DNA of 64,000 nucleotides from Methanoculleus chikugoensis (lineage in GTDB: Archaea > Halobacteriota > Methanomicrobia > Methanomicrobiales > Methanoculleaceae): assembly GCF_900095385.1 (NCBI RefSeq), contig NZ_FMID01000049.1, positions 1 through 64,000 on the forward strand. The letters are read 5' to 3'. Positions 41,438 through 50,610 of the stretch are shown here, piece after piece (position 1 is the first letter of the stretch; every line of letters begins with the position of its first letter). The translations under genes and the position numbers were made by a program. Under the pieces are notes generated by a model that saw only the letters and a program-made list of their open reading frames with translations, searched no databases and was not told where the DNA came from.

Positions 41438-41610
41438 TGGGTTCACGGTGCCGGGACATATACGATTATTCTCGTCATCAGGTTGCCGGGGCCACCGTTT
41501 TGCAGGGCTCTTCGGGGCAGAGCGGGAAGAGCCCCTTCGCTTCACCGCCCTCTCATCGAAGAGAATACCATGGGGTAATCATTATACCACATACACCCCT
41601 ATAGAGCACT

Positions 41611-41838
41611 ATGGTTACGACGATCCAGCTTCGACCGGAGACCAAGTCTCGCCTGGATGATGTGAAGATCCATCCGCGAGAGACCTACGACGAGACGCTG
41701 AACCGCCTCCTGGACATGGCATACGATCCGGAACCGCTCTCCGAAGAGTCCATGAAGAAGATTGAAGAATCCTTTGAAGACATCCGTGCCGGTAGAGTTC
41801 GTCCCTTCGAGGAGTATGTGCAGGAACGCGGCCTATGA
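41611..41838 (+). CDS. Antitoxin partner of the RelE-type toxin
   Basis: 75 residues. MVTTIQLRPETKSRLDDVKI followed by HPRETYDETLNRLLDMAYD is the short N-terminal DNA-binding/dimerisation part seen in small archaeal antitoxins. The acidic C-terminal half (EESMKKIEESFEDIRAGRVR) would wrap the toxin. Its stop overlaps the toxin start by 4 nt. A TATA-like ACCCCTATAGAG sits very close upstream. Likely represses its own promoter. Confidence 0.8.
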   Translation: MVTTIQLRPETKSRLDDVKIHPRETYDETLNRLLDMAYDPEPLSEESMKKIEESFEDIRAGRVRPFEEYVQERGL

Positions 41839-42107
41839 TATGGCGACTGCTCATCACGGCGGGCGCCGAGCGGGACCTCGATAACATCCCGGAATTTGAT
41901 CGCAAACGAATTAAGGATGAGCTCTATGCTCTGGCGGATGAACCGAACCCTAAATCTTACGTCAAAAAGATGAAGGGGCATTCACGCAGCCCCCTGTACT
42001 CTTTTCGTGTTGGCCAGTATCGAGCGGTCCTCACCATCGAGGGTAATACCATGATAATCACCCTGGTCGAGGTCGGAAACCGGAGCAAGGTCTATCGGAA
42101 ATATTGA
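41835..42107 (+). CDS. RelE/ParE-superfamily toxin
   Basis: 90 residues. The fold signature is clear: WRLLITAGAERDLDNIPEFD, then a short linker with ADEPNPKSYVKKMKGHS, SPLYSFRVGQYRAVLTIEGN and a C-terminal ITLVEVGNRSKVYRKY. Basic residues and the terminal Tyr match RelE mRNA-cleaving toxins that act in the ribosomal A site. Translation is coupled to the antitoxin by a 4-nt overlap. Base composition is more AT-rich than the flanking ogg gene, suggesting acquisition. Confidence 0.87.
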   Translation: MIWRLLITAGAERDLDNIPEFDRKRIKDELYALADEPNPKSYVKKMKGHSRSPLYSFRVGQYRAVLTIEGNTMIITLVEVGNRSKVYRKY

Positions 42108-42330
42108 TCCAATACAACGGTGTGCCGGGGTGCTGAACGGAGCGTTCCGATAGCGCACGGGAGCGTGAGACGGGGTTCGGATCGCCATCCAGTCCAGAAA
42201 GCTCCCCGGGCGCGCGCCTTCTCTCTTCGGCACTGCGGTCGCACCGCCATCCACACTCCAGGCCCGGGCAGGCGATATCCCGGCGGTTTGTATGGAGTGC
42301 CTTTACCCCGCACGGGGCCAGAAACGACGT

Positions 42331-42783
42331 TCACTCCTTCTTACGGACCCGCTCCAGGACGAGAGCGACCGCCACGAGCAGGGCAAGGATGACGATACCG
42401 GCAAGGCCGAGGATGGCGACACCAACAATCTGGATAGGTACCCCGCACACCGAGACCACGGGTGAGGCGGTGGCAATGGCAACTTTTCCCATCTTCAGGG
42501 GCGGCACAAATTCCCCATCAGCACCGGGAGGCCGTTGCCGCGCCATCGTCGTGTTGTAGAGGTGCGCCCTCGTCTCCGGGGGCATGCCCTCCAGGAATTC
42601 GGGGCAGGCCCTCTCATAATACTCGCCGACGGAGGCGTTCTGCTCCAGCATCCGCTCGTATATCTCCGCGTGCGACTCGTCGAACGAGTAATTAATGGGG
42701 ATCTCCCCGCCCGCGGCCGATCCCGGCAAAAGTGCGGCAACCGCGAACAGTGCGAGGAACAGCACGTAACTCTGTTTCTTCAT
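42331..42783 (-). CDS. Secreted, C-terminally anchored hypothetical protein
   Basis: 150 residues from ATG 42783. Signal peptide at residues 1-27 (core YVLFLALFAVAALLPGSAAG). A short extracellular region with ASVGEYYERACPEFLEGMPP and one conserved-looking Cys follows, then a C-terminal membrane helix (about 118-143, IQIVGVAILGLAGIVILALL) with a basic end (ERVRKKE). I recognise no family. It lies 86 bp downstream of modC on the same strand, so it could be cotranscribed with the molybdate transporter, but the link is unproven. Confidence 0.6.
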   Translation of the reverse strand: MKKQSYVLFLALFAVAALLPGSAAGGEIPINYSFDESHAEIYERMLEQNASVGEYYERACPEFLEGMPPETRAHLYNTTMARQRPPGADGEFVPPLKMGKVAIATASPVVSVCGVPIQIVGVAILGLAGIVILALLVAVALVLERVRKKE

Positions 42784-42868
42784 GGTCGTCACGAGAAGGG
42801 CCGGGAGTCCGGCGGCCCCCGGCTATGACCAGTGATGGGTGCCGGGGGCATAAAGCCGTTGTGGGGCC

Positions 42869-43579
42869 TTACCCGGCAAAGCTCGCGATGAACCCGTTCT
42901 CCCGCATCGCAAGCACCTCCCCCGGCGCACCCTCGGCCACCACCTTCCCCTCCTCGATGAGGCAGAGGCGGTCGCCGAGTTCAAGAGCGTCGCGGAGGTT
43001 GTGGGTGACGACGATGCAGGGGATGCCGGCGTCCTTTATCCTGCCGCGGAGTTCGCTCCGCATCGCAGTCTGCGCCCGCATATCGACGGCAGCGAGCGGT
43101 TCGTCGAGGAGGAGGAGGTCCGGTTCGAGCACCAGCGCCCGGGCGAGGGCCACCCGCTGCCGCTGCCCGCCCGAGAGCCGGCCGGCGTTGACGTCCGCGA
43201 GATCGACGAGGTTCATGGCGCGGAGCTGGTTTGTCACGGAAAAGGCGATCTCCGGCCGCGGGACCTTCCGGCACCGGAGGCCGAACGCTATGTTCTCGGC
43301 GACGGTCATGTGCGGGAAGAGCGCGTAGGACTGGAAGAGGTGGCCGATCTTCCGGCTCTCGGGAGGAATACCGATCTTTTTTTCGTCCGAAAACAGCGTC
43401 CGATCCCCGAGCACGATCTCGCCGTGGTCCGGGGTGAGGATGCCGGAGATCAGGTTCAGCACCGTGGACTTGCCCGATCCGTTCTCACCGATGAGGACGA
43501 GGGTCTCGCCGGACCGGACGGAGAGCGTGACGTCGAGGACGAAGTCACGCAGCTCTCGGACGGCATGGACGGCGAGCAT
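42869..43579 (-). CDS. modC: Molybdate/tungstate ABC transporter ATP-binding protein
   Basis: 236 residues from ATG 43579, whose ATG overlaps the permease stop (TGATG). Walker A LIGENGSGKSTVLNLISGIL, Q-loop HLFQSYALFPHMTVAENIAF, signature RLSGGQRQRVALARALVLEP, Walker B LLLLDEPLAAVD and switch VTHNLRDALELGD. It lacks the C-terminal TOBE/Mop regulatory domain of longer ModC proteins; a separate Mop protein is encoded at 33294-33503. Powers oxyanion uptake through ModB. Confidence 0.9.
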   Translation of the reverse strand: MLAVHAVRELRDFVLDVTLSVRSGETLVLIGENGSGKSTVLNLISGILTPDHGEIVLGDRTLFSDEKKIGIPPESRKIGHLFQSYALFPHMTVAENIAFGLRCRKVPRPEIAFSVTNQLRAMNLVDLADVNAGRLSGGQRQRVALARALVLEPDLLLLDEPLAAVDMRAQTAMRSELRGRIKDAGIPCIVVTHNLRDALELGDRLCLIEEGKVVAEGAPGEVLAMRENGFIASFAG

Positions 43580-44421
43580 CAATACTTCCTCCGGGTGACG
43601 ATCTTCACGGCAGAGATCACCGCAAACGATATCACGACAAGGATGATGGAGAGGCTGATTGCGGCGTTCATGTCTCCCTGCATGGTCGTGTAAATTGCAA
43701 GCGGCATCGTCTGGGTTCTGCCCTGGAAGTTTCCGGCAAACATGATCGTGGCACCGAACTCCCCGAGTGCCCGGGCGAACGAGAGGATCGCCCCGGAGAC
43801 GAGTCCCCCCCACGCAAGCGGGATGGTGATCCGGAGAGCGACGGTCATGCGGGAGGCCCCGAGCGTCCGCGCCGCATCCTCGTAGAGGCGGTCGACCGTC
43901 TCGAAACTCGCCCGCGCCTGCCGGATGTAGAACGGCGAGGCGACAAAGACCTGTGCGAGGATCACCGCGATCGTGGTGAAGCCGATATGGATGCCGAAGA
44001 TGTCGAGGTACTGCCCGATCACGCCCCGGCGGCCGAAGGCCATCAGCAGCGCGAGACCCGCCACCGCCGGCGGGAGGACGATGGGGAGGTCGGTGAGGGT
44101 GTCGACGAGTTCCCTGCCCCGGTAGTCGTGCCGGGCGTTCACCAGGGCAAGCGGCGTCCCGAAGAGGACGACAATCACCGTGCTCACCGTCGCGGTGACG
44201 AAGGAGAGCGAGAGCGCATCGAGCACCACCGGTTCGGTAAGCGAGCTGAGGAACGCCTCCGGCGATATGCGCAGGAAGAGCGAGACTACCGGCAGCGTGA
44301 TGAAGAGGAGGAAGAGTGCAAGAAGGACGGCGGTGAGGAGGGAGAGCACCACCCTCCTCAATACCGTCAGGCTGCCGTGCGGGGAGATCCCGCGTTCAGG
44401 CAGCGATCGGGTCAAAACCAT
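43579..44421 (-). CDS. modB: Molybdate/tungstate ABC transporter permease
   Basis: 280 residues with six membrane helices. It contains the family EAA-type loop (ARASFETVDRLYEDAARTLG, followed by ASRMTVALRITIPLAWGG) that docks ModC, and FARALGEFGATIMFAGNFQG, a strong molybdate-permease signature. The start at 44421 overlaps the end of modA by 26 nt, so translation is probably coupled. Order modA-modB-modC on the minus strand. Confidence 0.92.
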   Translation of the reverse strand: MVLTRSLPERGISPHGSLTVLRRVVLSLLTAVLLALFLLFITLPVVSLFLRISPEAFLSSLTEPVVLDALSLSFVTATVSTVIVVLFGTPLALVNARHDYRGRELVDTLTDLPIVLPPAVAGLALLMAFGRRGVIGQYLDIFGIHIGFTTIAVILAQVFVASPFYIRQARASFETVDRLYEDAARTLGASRMTVALRITIPLAWGGLVSGAILSFARALGEFGATIMFAGNFQGRTQTMPLAIYTTMQGDMNAAISLSIILVVISFAVISAVKIVTRRKY

Positions 44422-45217
44422 ATTCCGTCAGGATGGCGCTGCCGTCCGGGCCTCGGACGAATGCTATGAACGACTCTGCTTCAGTCTTGCCCGGCGACTC
44501 CGCAAGGATGCCGAGCGGATAGGTGGCCACGACGTTGTATTCGGCCGGGATGTCGAGCCGGGTCACTTTCGTCAGGTCGTCTTTTGAGACGTCAGATTTG
44601 TAGACGATCGCCGCATCGGCCTCGCCGAGCGCCAGCTTGGGTACCACGGAACTCACCGCTGTCTCCTCGGAGACGACGTTCTTCATCACGGCGTCCTTGT
44701 AGGCCGGACCATAGGCAGGATCGGCGGCCATCTTCTCGAACATCTGCCGGGTATAGTCGCCGAAGGGAACATCCTTGGTGCCGATGACGATCTTCACACC
44801 GGGTTTGTTCAGGTCGGCGAGACCGGTGATCCCTGCCGGGTTATCGACCGGGACGATCAGGGCCAGGCTGTTCCCGAGGAACGGCGCCACGGTGCTGTTC
44901 TCCATGAACCCGCCGCCCTGGAGCGCCTTCATGTGCTTTGTACTCGCGGAGACGAAGATATCCGCATTCGCTCCCTGTTCGATCTGGGTGCGGAGGGTCT
45001 GTGAGCCGTCGAAGACGAAGTCGACCTTGACGTTCTCGTTCTGCGCCTCGTAAGCTTTGCCGATATCCGTGAAGGCCCCCGTGAGCGATGCGGCCGTAAA
45101 GACAGTCAGGGTTGTCTCTCCCGGGGTCTCCTCCGTGGTCGTGCATCCCGCAACCAGGAGACCGGCGATGATCATGAGCGTTACGGCAACGAGGGTTGCC
45201 GGGGTTGATACTTTCAT
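44396..45217 (-). CDS. modA: Molybdate ABC transporter substrate-binding lipoprotein
   Basis: 273 residues. N-terminal signal with lipobox-like LLVAGC (Cys at about residue 25). ModA fold: LTVFTAASLTGAFTDIGKAY, FVFDGSQTLRTQIEQGANAD, IFVSASTKHMKALQ, IVIGTKDVPFGDYTRQMFEK and KLALGEADAAIVYKSDV. It captures molybdate or tungstate outside the membrane and passes it to ModB. The composition resembles bacterial-type ModA more than WtpA. A spacer Thr/Glu stretch follows the lipid Cys. Promoter: AT-rich AAATTAAATATG on the minus strand near 45260. Confidence 0.92.
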   Translation of the reverse strand: MKVSTPATLVAVTLMIIAGLLVAGCTTTEETPGETTLTVFTAASLTGAFTDIGKAYEAQNENVKVDFVFDGSQTLRTQIEQGANADIFVSASTKHMKALQGGGFMENSTVAPFLGNSLALIVPVDNPAGITGLADLNKPGVKIVIGTKDVPFGDYTRQMFEKMAADPAYGPAYKDAVMKNVVSEETAVSSVVPKLALGEADAAIVYKSDVSKDDLTKVTRLDIPAEYNVVATYPLGILAESPGKTEAESFIAFVRGPDGSAILTEYGFDPIAA

Positions 45218-45450
45218 AATAATGACACCTTGTTCATAAAGGATTACGGCACGGCATATTTAATTTAGCTCATTCGGAGCCCATATAAACGATATTCGGT
45301 TTACAGGTTCGACGAGCATAAAAATATGTTGTGCTGCCGGTTGCTGGATACGGGGGTTTGAGGAGATTCTTCATGACGACCGGCCCGGGCGAGAACCGGC
45401 CGTCACCCCGGCCGATGACGGTCGCACGCAGGTTGAACGATACGTTCGGG

Positions 45451-45729
45451 TCAGGCTCGCCGCCGTTTCACTTCGTCCAGGAGCTCGCGGCGGACGCTTT
45501 CAATCCGCTCGTTCACCATCTGGGCAAGGGGCTCTTCCCCTACATCATAACGCGAAGTCTCCCGCAACCGCATCTCTTCGAGCGCCCTCGTTTTCGTCAG
45601 TTCTCCGATGACCGACTGGGCCATATTCGAGTACTCGCCGCTGTCGACCTTCTCCTTCAGCCACCGGTAGAGGTGACCCGGGAGCCGCACACCCACCTGC
45701 TTGCTTGAGACGTTATCGGGAGACTCCAT
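45451..45729 (-). CDS. Ribbon-helix-helix (CopG-like) regulator
   Basis: 92 residues. SKQVGVRLPGHLYRWLKEKV followed by DSGEYSNMAQSVIGELTK is an RHH motif: the beta strand VGVRLP, helix A, a turn with GEYSN, then helix B. The C-terminal helix rich in Arg and Glu (RIESVRRELLDEVKRRRA) probably mediates oligomerisation. A TATA-like ACAATATAAT lies about 30 nt upstream of the ATG on the minus strand. A 26-bp perfect palindrome sits just upstream of that, at 45790-45815. Autoregulation through the palindrome is likely (inference). No partner toxin is adjacent. Confidence 0.8.
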   Translation of the reverse strand: MESPDNVSSKQVGVRLPGHLYRWLKEKVDSGEYSNMAQSVIGELTKTRALEEMRLRETSRYDVGEEPLAQMVNERIESVRRELLDEVKRRRA

Positions 45730-45789
45730 CTTCCTATTCAGGTATTCCGGCAGGACAATTATATTGTATTGTTTTTATTTTTTCAGCGA

Positions 45790-45815
45790 GATACCTATGG
45801 GTACCCATAGGTATC
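45790..45815. promoter_or_regulatory. 26-bp perfect palindrome, candidate operator
   Basis: Each half reads GATACCTATGGGT and its reverse complement. A further CACCCATAGGGAG at 45832-45844 repeats the core. It lies between the RHH gene (minus strand) and the zinc-ribbon gene (plus strand), next to the RHH promoter. Confidence 0.75.
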
Positions 45816-45966
45816 ATTTAAGCGATCGGAGCACCCATAGGGAGTGTATGAGACAGAGCAGTGTGGTTGACCCGTGCAGGCCGGAAAGTATACCGGAAGC
45901 ACGAAAGGGGTGGAGTAACACCCTCCCGGAGAGGAACAAACGTGCAGAGAACAGGGGGACGGGTGT

Positions 45967-46299
45967 GTGCGCGGGTTAGACAGGACCCGGAAGACGGCGT
46001 GCCCGTCGTGCGATACCGGAGCGGATGGACCTGCTCCCTGCCCATTCTGCGGGTGCCGGGACCACGTCAAGGAGATCATTACCGCCAACCCACGGGTCCA
46101 TACCGTCCATCAATGCCTCAAATGCGGTCACTGGTTCGACGATCGGGGGGCGGCATGCCCCCGGTGCGGCTCCCCGGGGGAACTTCTGGGGAATGTCGAT
46201 GTTCCCGGGTGCGGCATATATGCGCAGTATCGGTGCCGGAGATGCAGTCACGGGTTCATGCTCAAGATACGAGAAAGCACAGATGGCCACGGGCGCTAA
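45967..46299 (+). CDS. Multi-zinc-ribbon protein
   Basis: 110 residues from GTG 45967. Four CxxC-type units are present: CPSC, CPFCGC, HQCLKCGHWFDDRG with AACPRCGSPGE, and YRCRRCSHGFML. These would make two to three zinc ribbons, resembling rubredoxin-like or transcription-factor ribbons. The function is unknown; a role in nucleic-acid or protein binding is usual for such proteins. It is transcribed away from the RHH gene across the palindrome and may be under its control. Converges with ahcY. Confidence 0.65.
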   Translation: MRGLDRTRKTACPSCDTGADGPAPCPFCGCRDHVKEIITANPRVHTVHQCLKCGHWFDDRGAACPRCGSPGELLGNVDVPGCGIYAQYRCRRCSHGFMLKIRESTDGHGR

Positions 46300-46387
46300 C
46301 GGCGAACCGAACCCCGCCCGCCGTCCGCTCCCATCACGGATCGTGCGCAGGCATCTATAATAGTGCGGTAAAAAGAGAAGGGACGAG

Positions 46388-47614
46388 TTACGTCCCGATC
46401 GTCCAGCTGCTCATGTAGGTCTTCTGCTCGGGCGTCAGCCGGTCGATCGAGAGACCGAGCGCGTCGAGTTTCAGCCGTGCCACAGCCTCGTCGAGGGCCG
46501 ACGGGACGTCGTGCACGCCGGGAGCGAGTTCGCGGCCGTGCTTCGCGATGAACTCGGCGGAGAGCGCCTGGACGGCGAAACTCAGGTCCATCACCTCGAC
46601 GGGGTGGCCCATGCCCTTCGGCGTCGCGAGGTTCACGAGCCTCCCTTCGGCAAGGACGTGGACGGCCTTCCCGCCGAGCACGTAGGTGTCGATCCCGTCC
46701 CGGTGGACGGTGGAGTCCGCGTGCGACGCAAGCCAGTCGACGTCTATCTCAACGTTGAAGTGGCCGGCGTTCGCGAGGATCACCCCGTCCTTCAGGCTCG
46801 GGAAGTGGCGTTCGGTGAGGATGCTCGTATTCCCGGTGGTGGTGGCGAAGATGTCGCCGAGCGGTGCCGCTTCATCCATCGTCATGACGTCGAACCCGTC
46901 CATGTGCGCCTGGAGCGCCCGCCGGGGGTCCACTTCGGTCACGATGACGCGGGCACCGAGGCTCCGGGCCTTCTGCGCAAGTCCCCGGCCGCAGTAGCCG
47001 TAGCCGGCGACGACGAACCGCTTTCCGGCGATGAGGACGTTCGTGGTGATCATGATCGACGCAAGCGAGCTCTCGCCGGTGCCGTGGACGTTGTCGAAGA
47101 AGTGCTTCATCGGGGTGTCGTTGACGGCGACGACCGGGAACTTGAGCGCCCCTTCCTGTGCCATCGCGCGGAGCCGGTGGATGCCGGTCGTGGTCTCCTC
47201 GCACCCGCCGACGATCGAGTCCAGCACATCCCGCCGCTCGGTGTGGATGCGGTGGATCAGGTCCATCCCGTCATCGATGGTGATTGCGGGGCGGGCATCG
47301 AGCACCCGGTCGATGGCCGCGTAGTACTCCTCGACACTGGCGCCCCGGCGGGCGTAGGAGTGAATCCGTTCCCGGGTATCGAGCGCCGTCGAGACGTCGT
47401 CCTGGGTCGAGAGAGGGTTGCACCCCGTGATGTATACCTCGGCTCCGCCTGCCGCGAGCGTCTCGACCAGCACCGCGGTCTTCGCCTCGACGTGCAGGGC
47501 CATACCGATAGTCATGCCGGAGAACGGCTTCTCCTCGACAAAACGTTTCCGAATGGACGAGAGCACCGGCATATACTGCCGCGCCCACGCAATTTTTAGA
47601 TCTCCAGACTCCAT
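46388..47614 (-). CDS. ahcY: S-adenosyl/S-inosyl-L-homocysteine hydrolase
   Basis: 408 residues from ATG 47614; the frame continues 3 codons further. Family blocks: MGMALHVEAKTAVLVETLAA-like near residue 35, EETTTGIHRLRAMAQEGAL, VAVNDTPMKHFFDNVHGTGE, the NAD-binding GKRFVVAGYGYCGRGLAQKA, FATTTGNTSILTERHFPSLK and GVILANAGHFNVEID. It recycles the by-product of SAM-dependent methylation to homocysteine. In methanogens the enzyme has been shown to act on S-inosylhomocysteine after deamination, which I infer here as well. GGTGG lies upstream of the ATG. Confidence 0.95.
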   Translation of the reverse strand: MESGDLKIAWARQYMPVLSSIRKRFVEEKPFSGMTIGMALHVEAKTAVLVETLAAGGAEVYITGCNPLSTQDDVSTALDTRERIHSYARRGASVEEYYAAIDRVLDARPAITIDDGMDLIHRIHTERRDVLDSIVGGCEETTTGIHRLRAMAQEGALKFPVVAVNDTPMKHFFDNVHGTGESSLASIMITTNVLIAGKRFVVAGYGYCGRGLAQKARSLGARVIVTEVDPRRALQAHMDGFDVMTMDEAAPLGDIFATTTGNTSILTERHFPSLKDGVILANAGHFNVEIDVDWLASHADSTVHRDGIDTYVLGGKAVHVLAEGRLVNLATPKGMGHPVEVMDLSFAVQALSAEFIAKHGRELAPGVHDVPSALDEAVARLKLDALGLSIDRLTPEQKTYMSSWTIGT

Positions 47615-48204
47615 AAAAACCACCAGACCGGTTATCCCGCCCGGATATTCTCCGGTTTGCCTGTAAAGGTGTCTTTCGTGAGTACTTAAAAGTAAGGGAG
47701 CAGCACGGGCTCCAGGGGATCGGGTTCGCCCGCGTGTATGTGCAATATCTATTGACGGCTATTCTCCAGGAGCATCCCGGAGTGTTCAGCCATTTGTAAA
47801 GGCCATGTTTTAGAAGTTTTCACCTATGCGCTCACGGATGTTGTATCACACGAACTGGACACGGATTTTCACCTGATATCGCCACGCGGGGAGGGGCTGA
47901 CGGGGAGGGGGCACGCCCCCCTCCCCCTGTCCCCACCCCTCAAGGGCGATATCCCCACGGTCCACTGCACCGGGATTTTTCATGGCTCGGCTGTAGGTAG
48001 GCTCCACCCAGCTAAAGGCTTCTGTTTTACGTGATACGAAACAGGGAGTTTCAGACGGTTTTGCGTTCACCAGGGCATATCCTGGACTTTGCGACCCCCA
48101 CCCCGCCAGGGCTCCACCAAACACCCGCAAGCCAACCCCGCTCACAAGAACAGCGAACTCTTATAGGCAAACCCTCATCACCTCCGCCCTCAAAACCACT
48201 ACCC
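47615..48204. other. 590-bp divergent gap between ahcY and hisF with a repeat element
   Basis: Contains the probable ahcY promoter (ACTTTTAAGTAC near 47683 on the minus strand), the hairpin element at 47875-47966 and a TATA-like CTCTTATAGGC (48156-48166) for hisF. The minus-strand frame 47846-48145 is probably a chance frame of the repeat. No other gene seen. Confidence 0.45.
47875..47966 (-). repeat. MITE-like long hairpin element, copy 2
   Basis: Outer arms GATATCGCC (47875-47883) and GGCGATATC (47945-47953) enclose G-rich and C-rich inner arms (GGGGAGGGGG / CCCCCCTCCCC). On the minus strand the flank reads CAGTGGACCGTGGGGATATC, matching copy 1 at 12845. It is not coding. Confidence 0.7.
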
Positions 48205-49011
48205 ATGGTTTTGACCAAGCGGATCATCCCCTGCCTGGACCTCAAGGACGGGCGGGTGGTCAAGGGCACGCACTTCGTCGGCCTGCGCGACGCGGGCGAT
48301 CCCGTGGAACTCGCCCAGCGCTACAACGAGCAGGGCGCGGACGAGGTGGTCTTCCTCGACATCACCGCCACCAGGGAGGACCGGGGCACCATCATCGACG
48401 TCGTGCAGCGGGCGGCCGATCAGCTCTTCCTTCCGCTCACCGTCGGCGGCGGCATCCGGACGATCGAGGATATGAAGCAGATCCTCCGGGCGGGCGCGGA
48501 CAAGGTGAGCATCAACTCGAGCGCCGTCGCCGACCCGAACCTGATCTCGCAGGGCGCAGAACGGTTCGGCACCCAGTGCATCGTCGTCGCCGTCGATGTC
48601 CGGCGCAACTACGAGACGGCGCCGGGAAAGACGCCGATAAGCCTTGCCGACGGCCAGGAGTGCTGGTACGAGGTCGTGACCCACGGCGGCAGCCGGGGCA
48701 CGGGGCTTGACGCCGTCGCCTGGGTGAGAGAGGCGGAGGAGCGCGGGGCAGGCGAGATCCTGCTCACCAGCATGGAGACCGACGGGACGAAGGAGGGGTT
48801 CGATATCCCGGTCACGAGAGCGGTCTCGGAGGCGGTCGGGATCCCGGTGGTCGCGAGCGGCGGCGTGGGAACGCTCGACCACTTCTACGAAGGGTTCACG
48901 GAAGGAAAGGCCGACGCCTGCCTCGCGGCAAGCGTCTTCCACTACGGCGAGTTCACCGTCCGCCAGGTCAAGGAGTACCTGGCAGCGCGGGGTATCCCGG
49001 TACGGCTGTAA
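48205..49011 (+). CDS. hisF: Imidazole glycerol phosphate synthase subunit HisF
   Basis: 268 residues from ATG 48205. (beta/alpha)8 cyclase: [20 protein letters not shown] has the catalytic Asp (D11-type), [20 protein letters not shown] the first phosphate site, [13 protein letters not shown] the second catalytic Asp, and [17 protein letters not shown] the second phosphate site. With HisH it makes imidazole glycerol phosphate in histidine synthesis; hisH is not in the window. A TATA-like element lies ~40 nt upstream. Its last 44 nt overlap the end of pheT on the other strand. Confidence 0.96.
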   Translation: MVLTKRIIPCLDLKDGRVVKGTHFVGLRDAGDPVELAQRYNEQGADEVVFLDITATREDRGTIIDVVQRAADQLFLPLTVGGGIRTIEDMKQILRAGADKVSINSSAVADPNLISQGAERFGTQCIVVAVDVRRNYETAPGKTPISLADGQECWYEVVTHGGSRGTGLDAVAWVREAEERGAGEILLTSMETDGTKEGFDIPVTRAVSEAVGIPVVASGGVGTLDHFYEGFTEGKADACLAASVFHYGEFTVRQVKEYLAARGIPVRL

Positions 49012-50608
49012 GGTCGAGCGCGAGCGCCGCGACCGGGTGCTCGAGGTCGAACGCCCCGAGAACAGCCGGGTGGATCTCCCCGAACACCCCCACTATTCTT
49101 CCGTCGACAACGATATCCCCGCGGCGGCCGTCGAGGAACGCCGGGTCGGCCGACTCCGTGACCGTATAGGAGAGCGAGAGTTCCCGGCAGAGGACGTCCG
49201 CCGCCGCGTATGCCTCGGAGAAGTCGGCCGCCGGATGGATGCTGACCGCGGCGGCCTGCTGGGAGGTGACGCAGTCCTCGACCACGTCGCCCACCGCAAA
49301 GAGCCGCTGCGGGAGTTCGCGGTGCTTGTTCGCCTGGAGCATCTCCATCAGCAGGGGGAGGAGGTCGGTCCGGACCACCGTCTGCTCCTCGCTGATCGGG
49401 TGGAGAACCCGCAGGGTCCCCGGAGCAGGCTCGCGCTGCATGTTCGCGTAGAGCACCCGCTCGTTTGAGAGGGTGAACGGCATCATCTCGAGGTACCCGA
49501 GGCCGATCATCACCGACCTTACCGCTCCCGCGATGGCGGGGATCGGGTGCTCCTGTGCGACCGTGGAGGTCTCCGGGAGGACGGCGTCGAAGTTCTCGAT
49601 ACCGTAGGCGATTGCCACGTCCTCAAAGACGTCCCAGTCGTGGAGGATGTCCGAACGGTAGCAGGGGACGAGCACCCGGACCCGTGAGTCGCCGTCGGGC
49701 TCTGCCCCGAACCGCATCCGGCGAAGAAGCCGCGATATCTCCTCTCCCGTGAGGGAGAGGCCAAGAAGGGAGGAACACTCCGCGACCGAGACGACGCGCT
49801 CCGCGGGGGCGAGCGTGGGCATCTCCTCTCCCTTGACGGTGACGCTCTCGATCGTCGCTCCGGCCTCGGCGAGCGCCGTGCAGATGATGTTGACCGCCGT
49901 CATCACCGCTTTCTGGTCGGTGCCGGTGCAGTCGAGCAGGATGTTCTTTGTCGCCGACGTGACCCTCGTCAGCTCGCCGTTGATGATCGGCGGGAAGGAA
50001 AGCACCCGGTCGTCGGCATCGACGATCAGCGGGAAACGATCGAACTTCTCCACCAGGTGGGCATAGTCCCGGCCCTTCGGGTGGTCGGCGAGCATCTCCT
50101 CCATCGTCATCTCCCGCTCGAAGTCCAGCGGGACGAACGATCGGCTCCGGGGCGAGGCGATGTAGCGGAAGGGCGGCGTGATCGCGTCCAGATCGTGGAC
50201 GCCGATCGCCACCTTGCCCCGACCGCGCCCGACCGCCCAGTGGAGGGCCTCCTGGAGGGCCATCAGGCTCTCGATCGCCTCCTCGTCGAGGTTGACGTTC
50301 CTTATCACCGCCGAGCCGAGATACGGCCGGATACCGGCAAGCCCCGGGTCGACCGAGAAGGTGATCCCGGAAGGGCGGACGGTGTAGGCCGGCAACCCCT
50401 CTTCGATACCGAGGAACCCGCGCATCGCCCGGGCAACGCCCTCGGGAGAGTAGAGGTCAGGCCGGTCCGGGAAGAACTCGACGTCCACGTGGTCTTCCTC
50501 GATCCGCTCGATGTCGGCCCCGATCATCGGAACGCGGTCGATGATCGTCTGCCGGTCGGTTCCGGCCAGCCGTTCCAGGTACCGGTAGGGTAACGTTATA
50601 ATCGCCAT
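48968..50608 (-). CDS. pheT: Phenylalanyl-tRNA synthetase beta subunit (archaeal type)
   Basis: 546 residues from ATG 50608, the usual archaeal length (no B1 tRNA-binding EMAP-like extension). Recognised from [20 protein letters not shown], a B3/B4 editing region with [20 protein letters not shown], a B5 region with [33 protein letters not shown], and the C-terminal catalytic-like core [20 protein letters not shown]. Forms the (alpha-beta)2 enzyme with PheS. The start lies 2 nt after the pheS stop, so the genes are coupled. The 3' end overlaps hisF by 44 nt. Confidence 0.96.
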   Translation of the reverse strand: MAIITLPYRYLERLAGTDRQTIIDRVPMIGADIERIEEDHVDVEFFPDRPDLYSPEGVARAMRGFLGIEEGLPAYTVRPSGITFSVDPGLAGIRPYLGSAVIRNVNLDEEAIESLMALQEALHWAVGRGRGKVAIGVHDLDAITPPFRYIASPRSRSFVPLDFEREMTMEEMLADHPKGRDYAHLVEKFDRFPLIVDADDRVLSFPPIINGELTRVTSATKNILLDCTGTDQKAVMTAVNIICTALAEAGATIESVTVKGEEMPTLAPAERVVSVAECSSLLGLSLTGEEISRLLRRMRFGAEPDGDSRVRVLVPCYRSDILHDWDVFEDVAIAYGIENFDAVLPETSTVAQEHPIPAIAGAVRSVMIGLGYLEMMPFTLSNERVLYANMQREPAPGTLRVLHPISEEQTVVRTDLLPLLMEMLQANKHRELPQRLFAVGDVVEDCVTSQQAAAVSIHPAADFSEAYAAADVLCRELSLSYTVTESADPAFLDGRRGDIVVDGRIVGVFGEIHPAVLGAFDLEHPVAALALDLTAVPGYPALPGTP

Positions 50609-50610
50609 GC

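Noticed and set aside
45861-46418. 185-codon plus-strand frame over the zinc-ribbon gene
   Set aside because: It runs in another frame across 45967-46299, whose regular CxxC pairs show the real frame.
47846-48145. 99-codon minus-strand frame
   Set aside because: It lies on the MITE-like hairpin element. The frame has no family resemblance outside the repeat.
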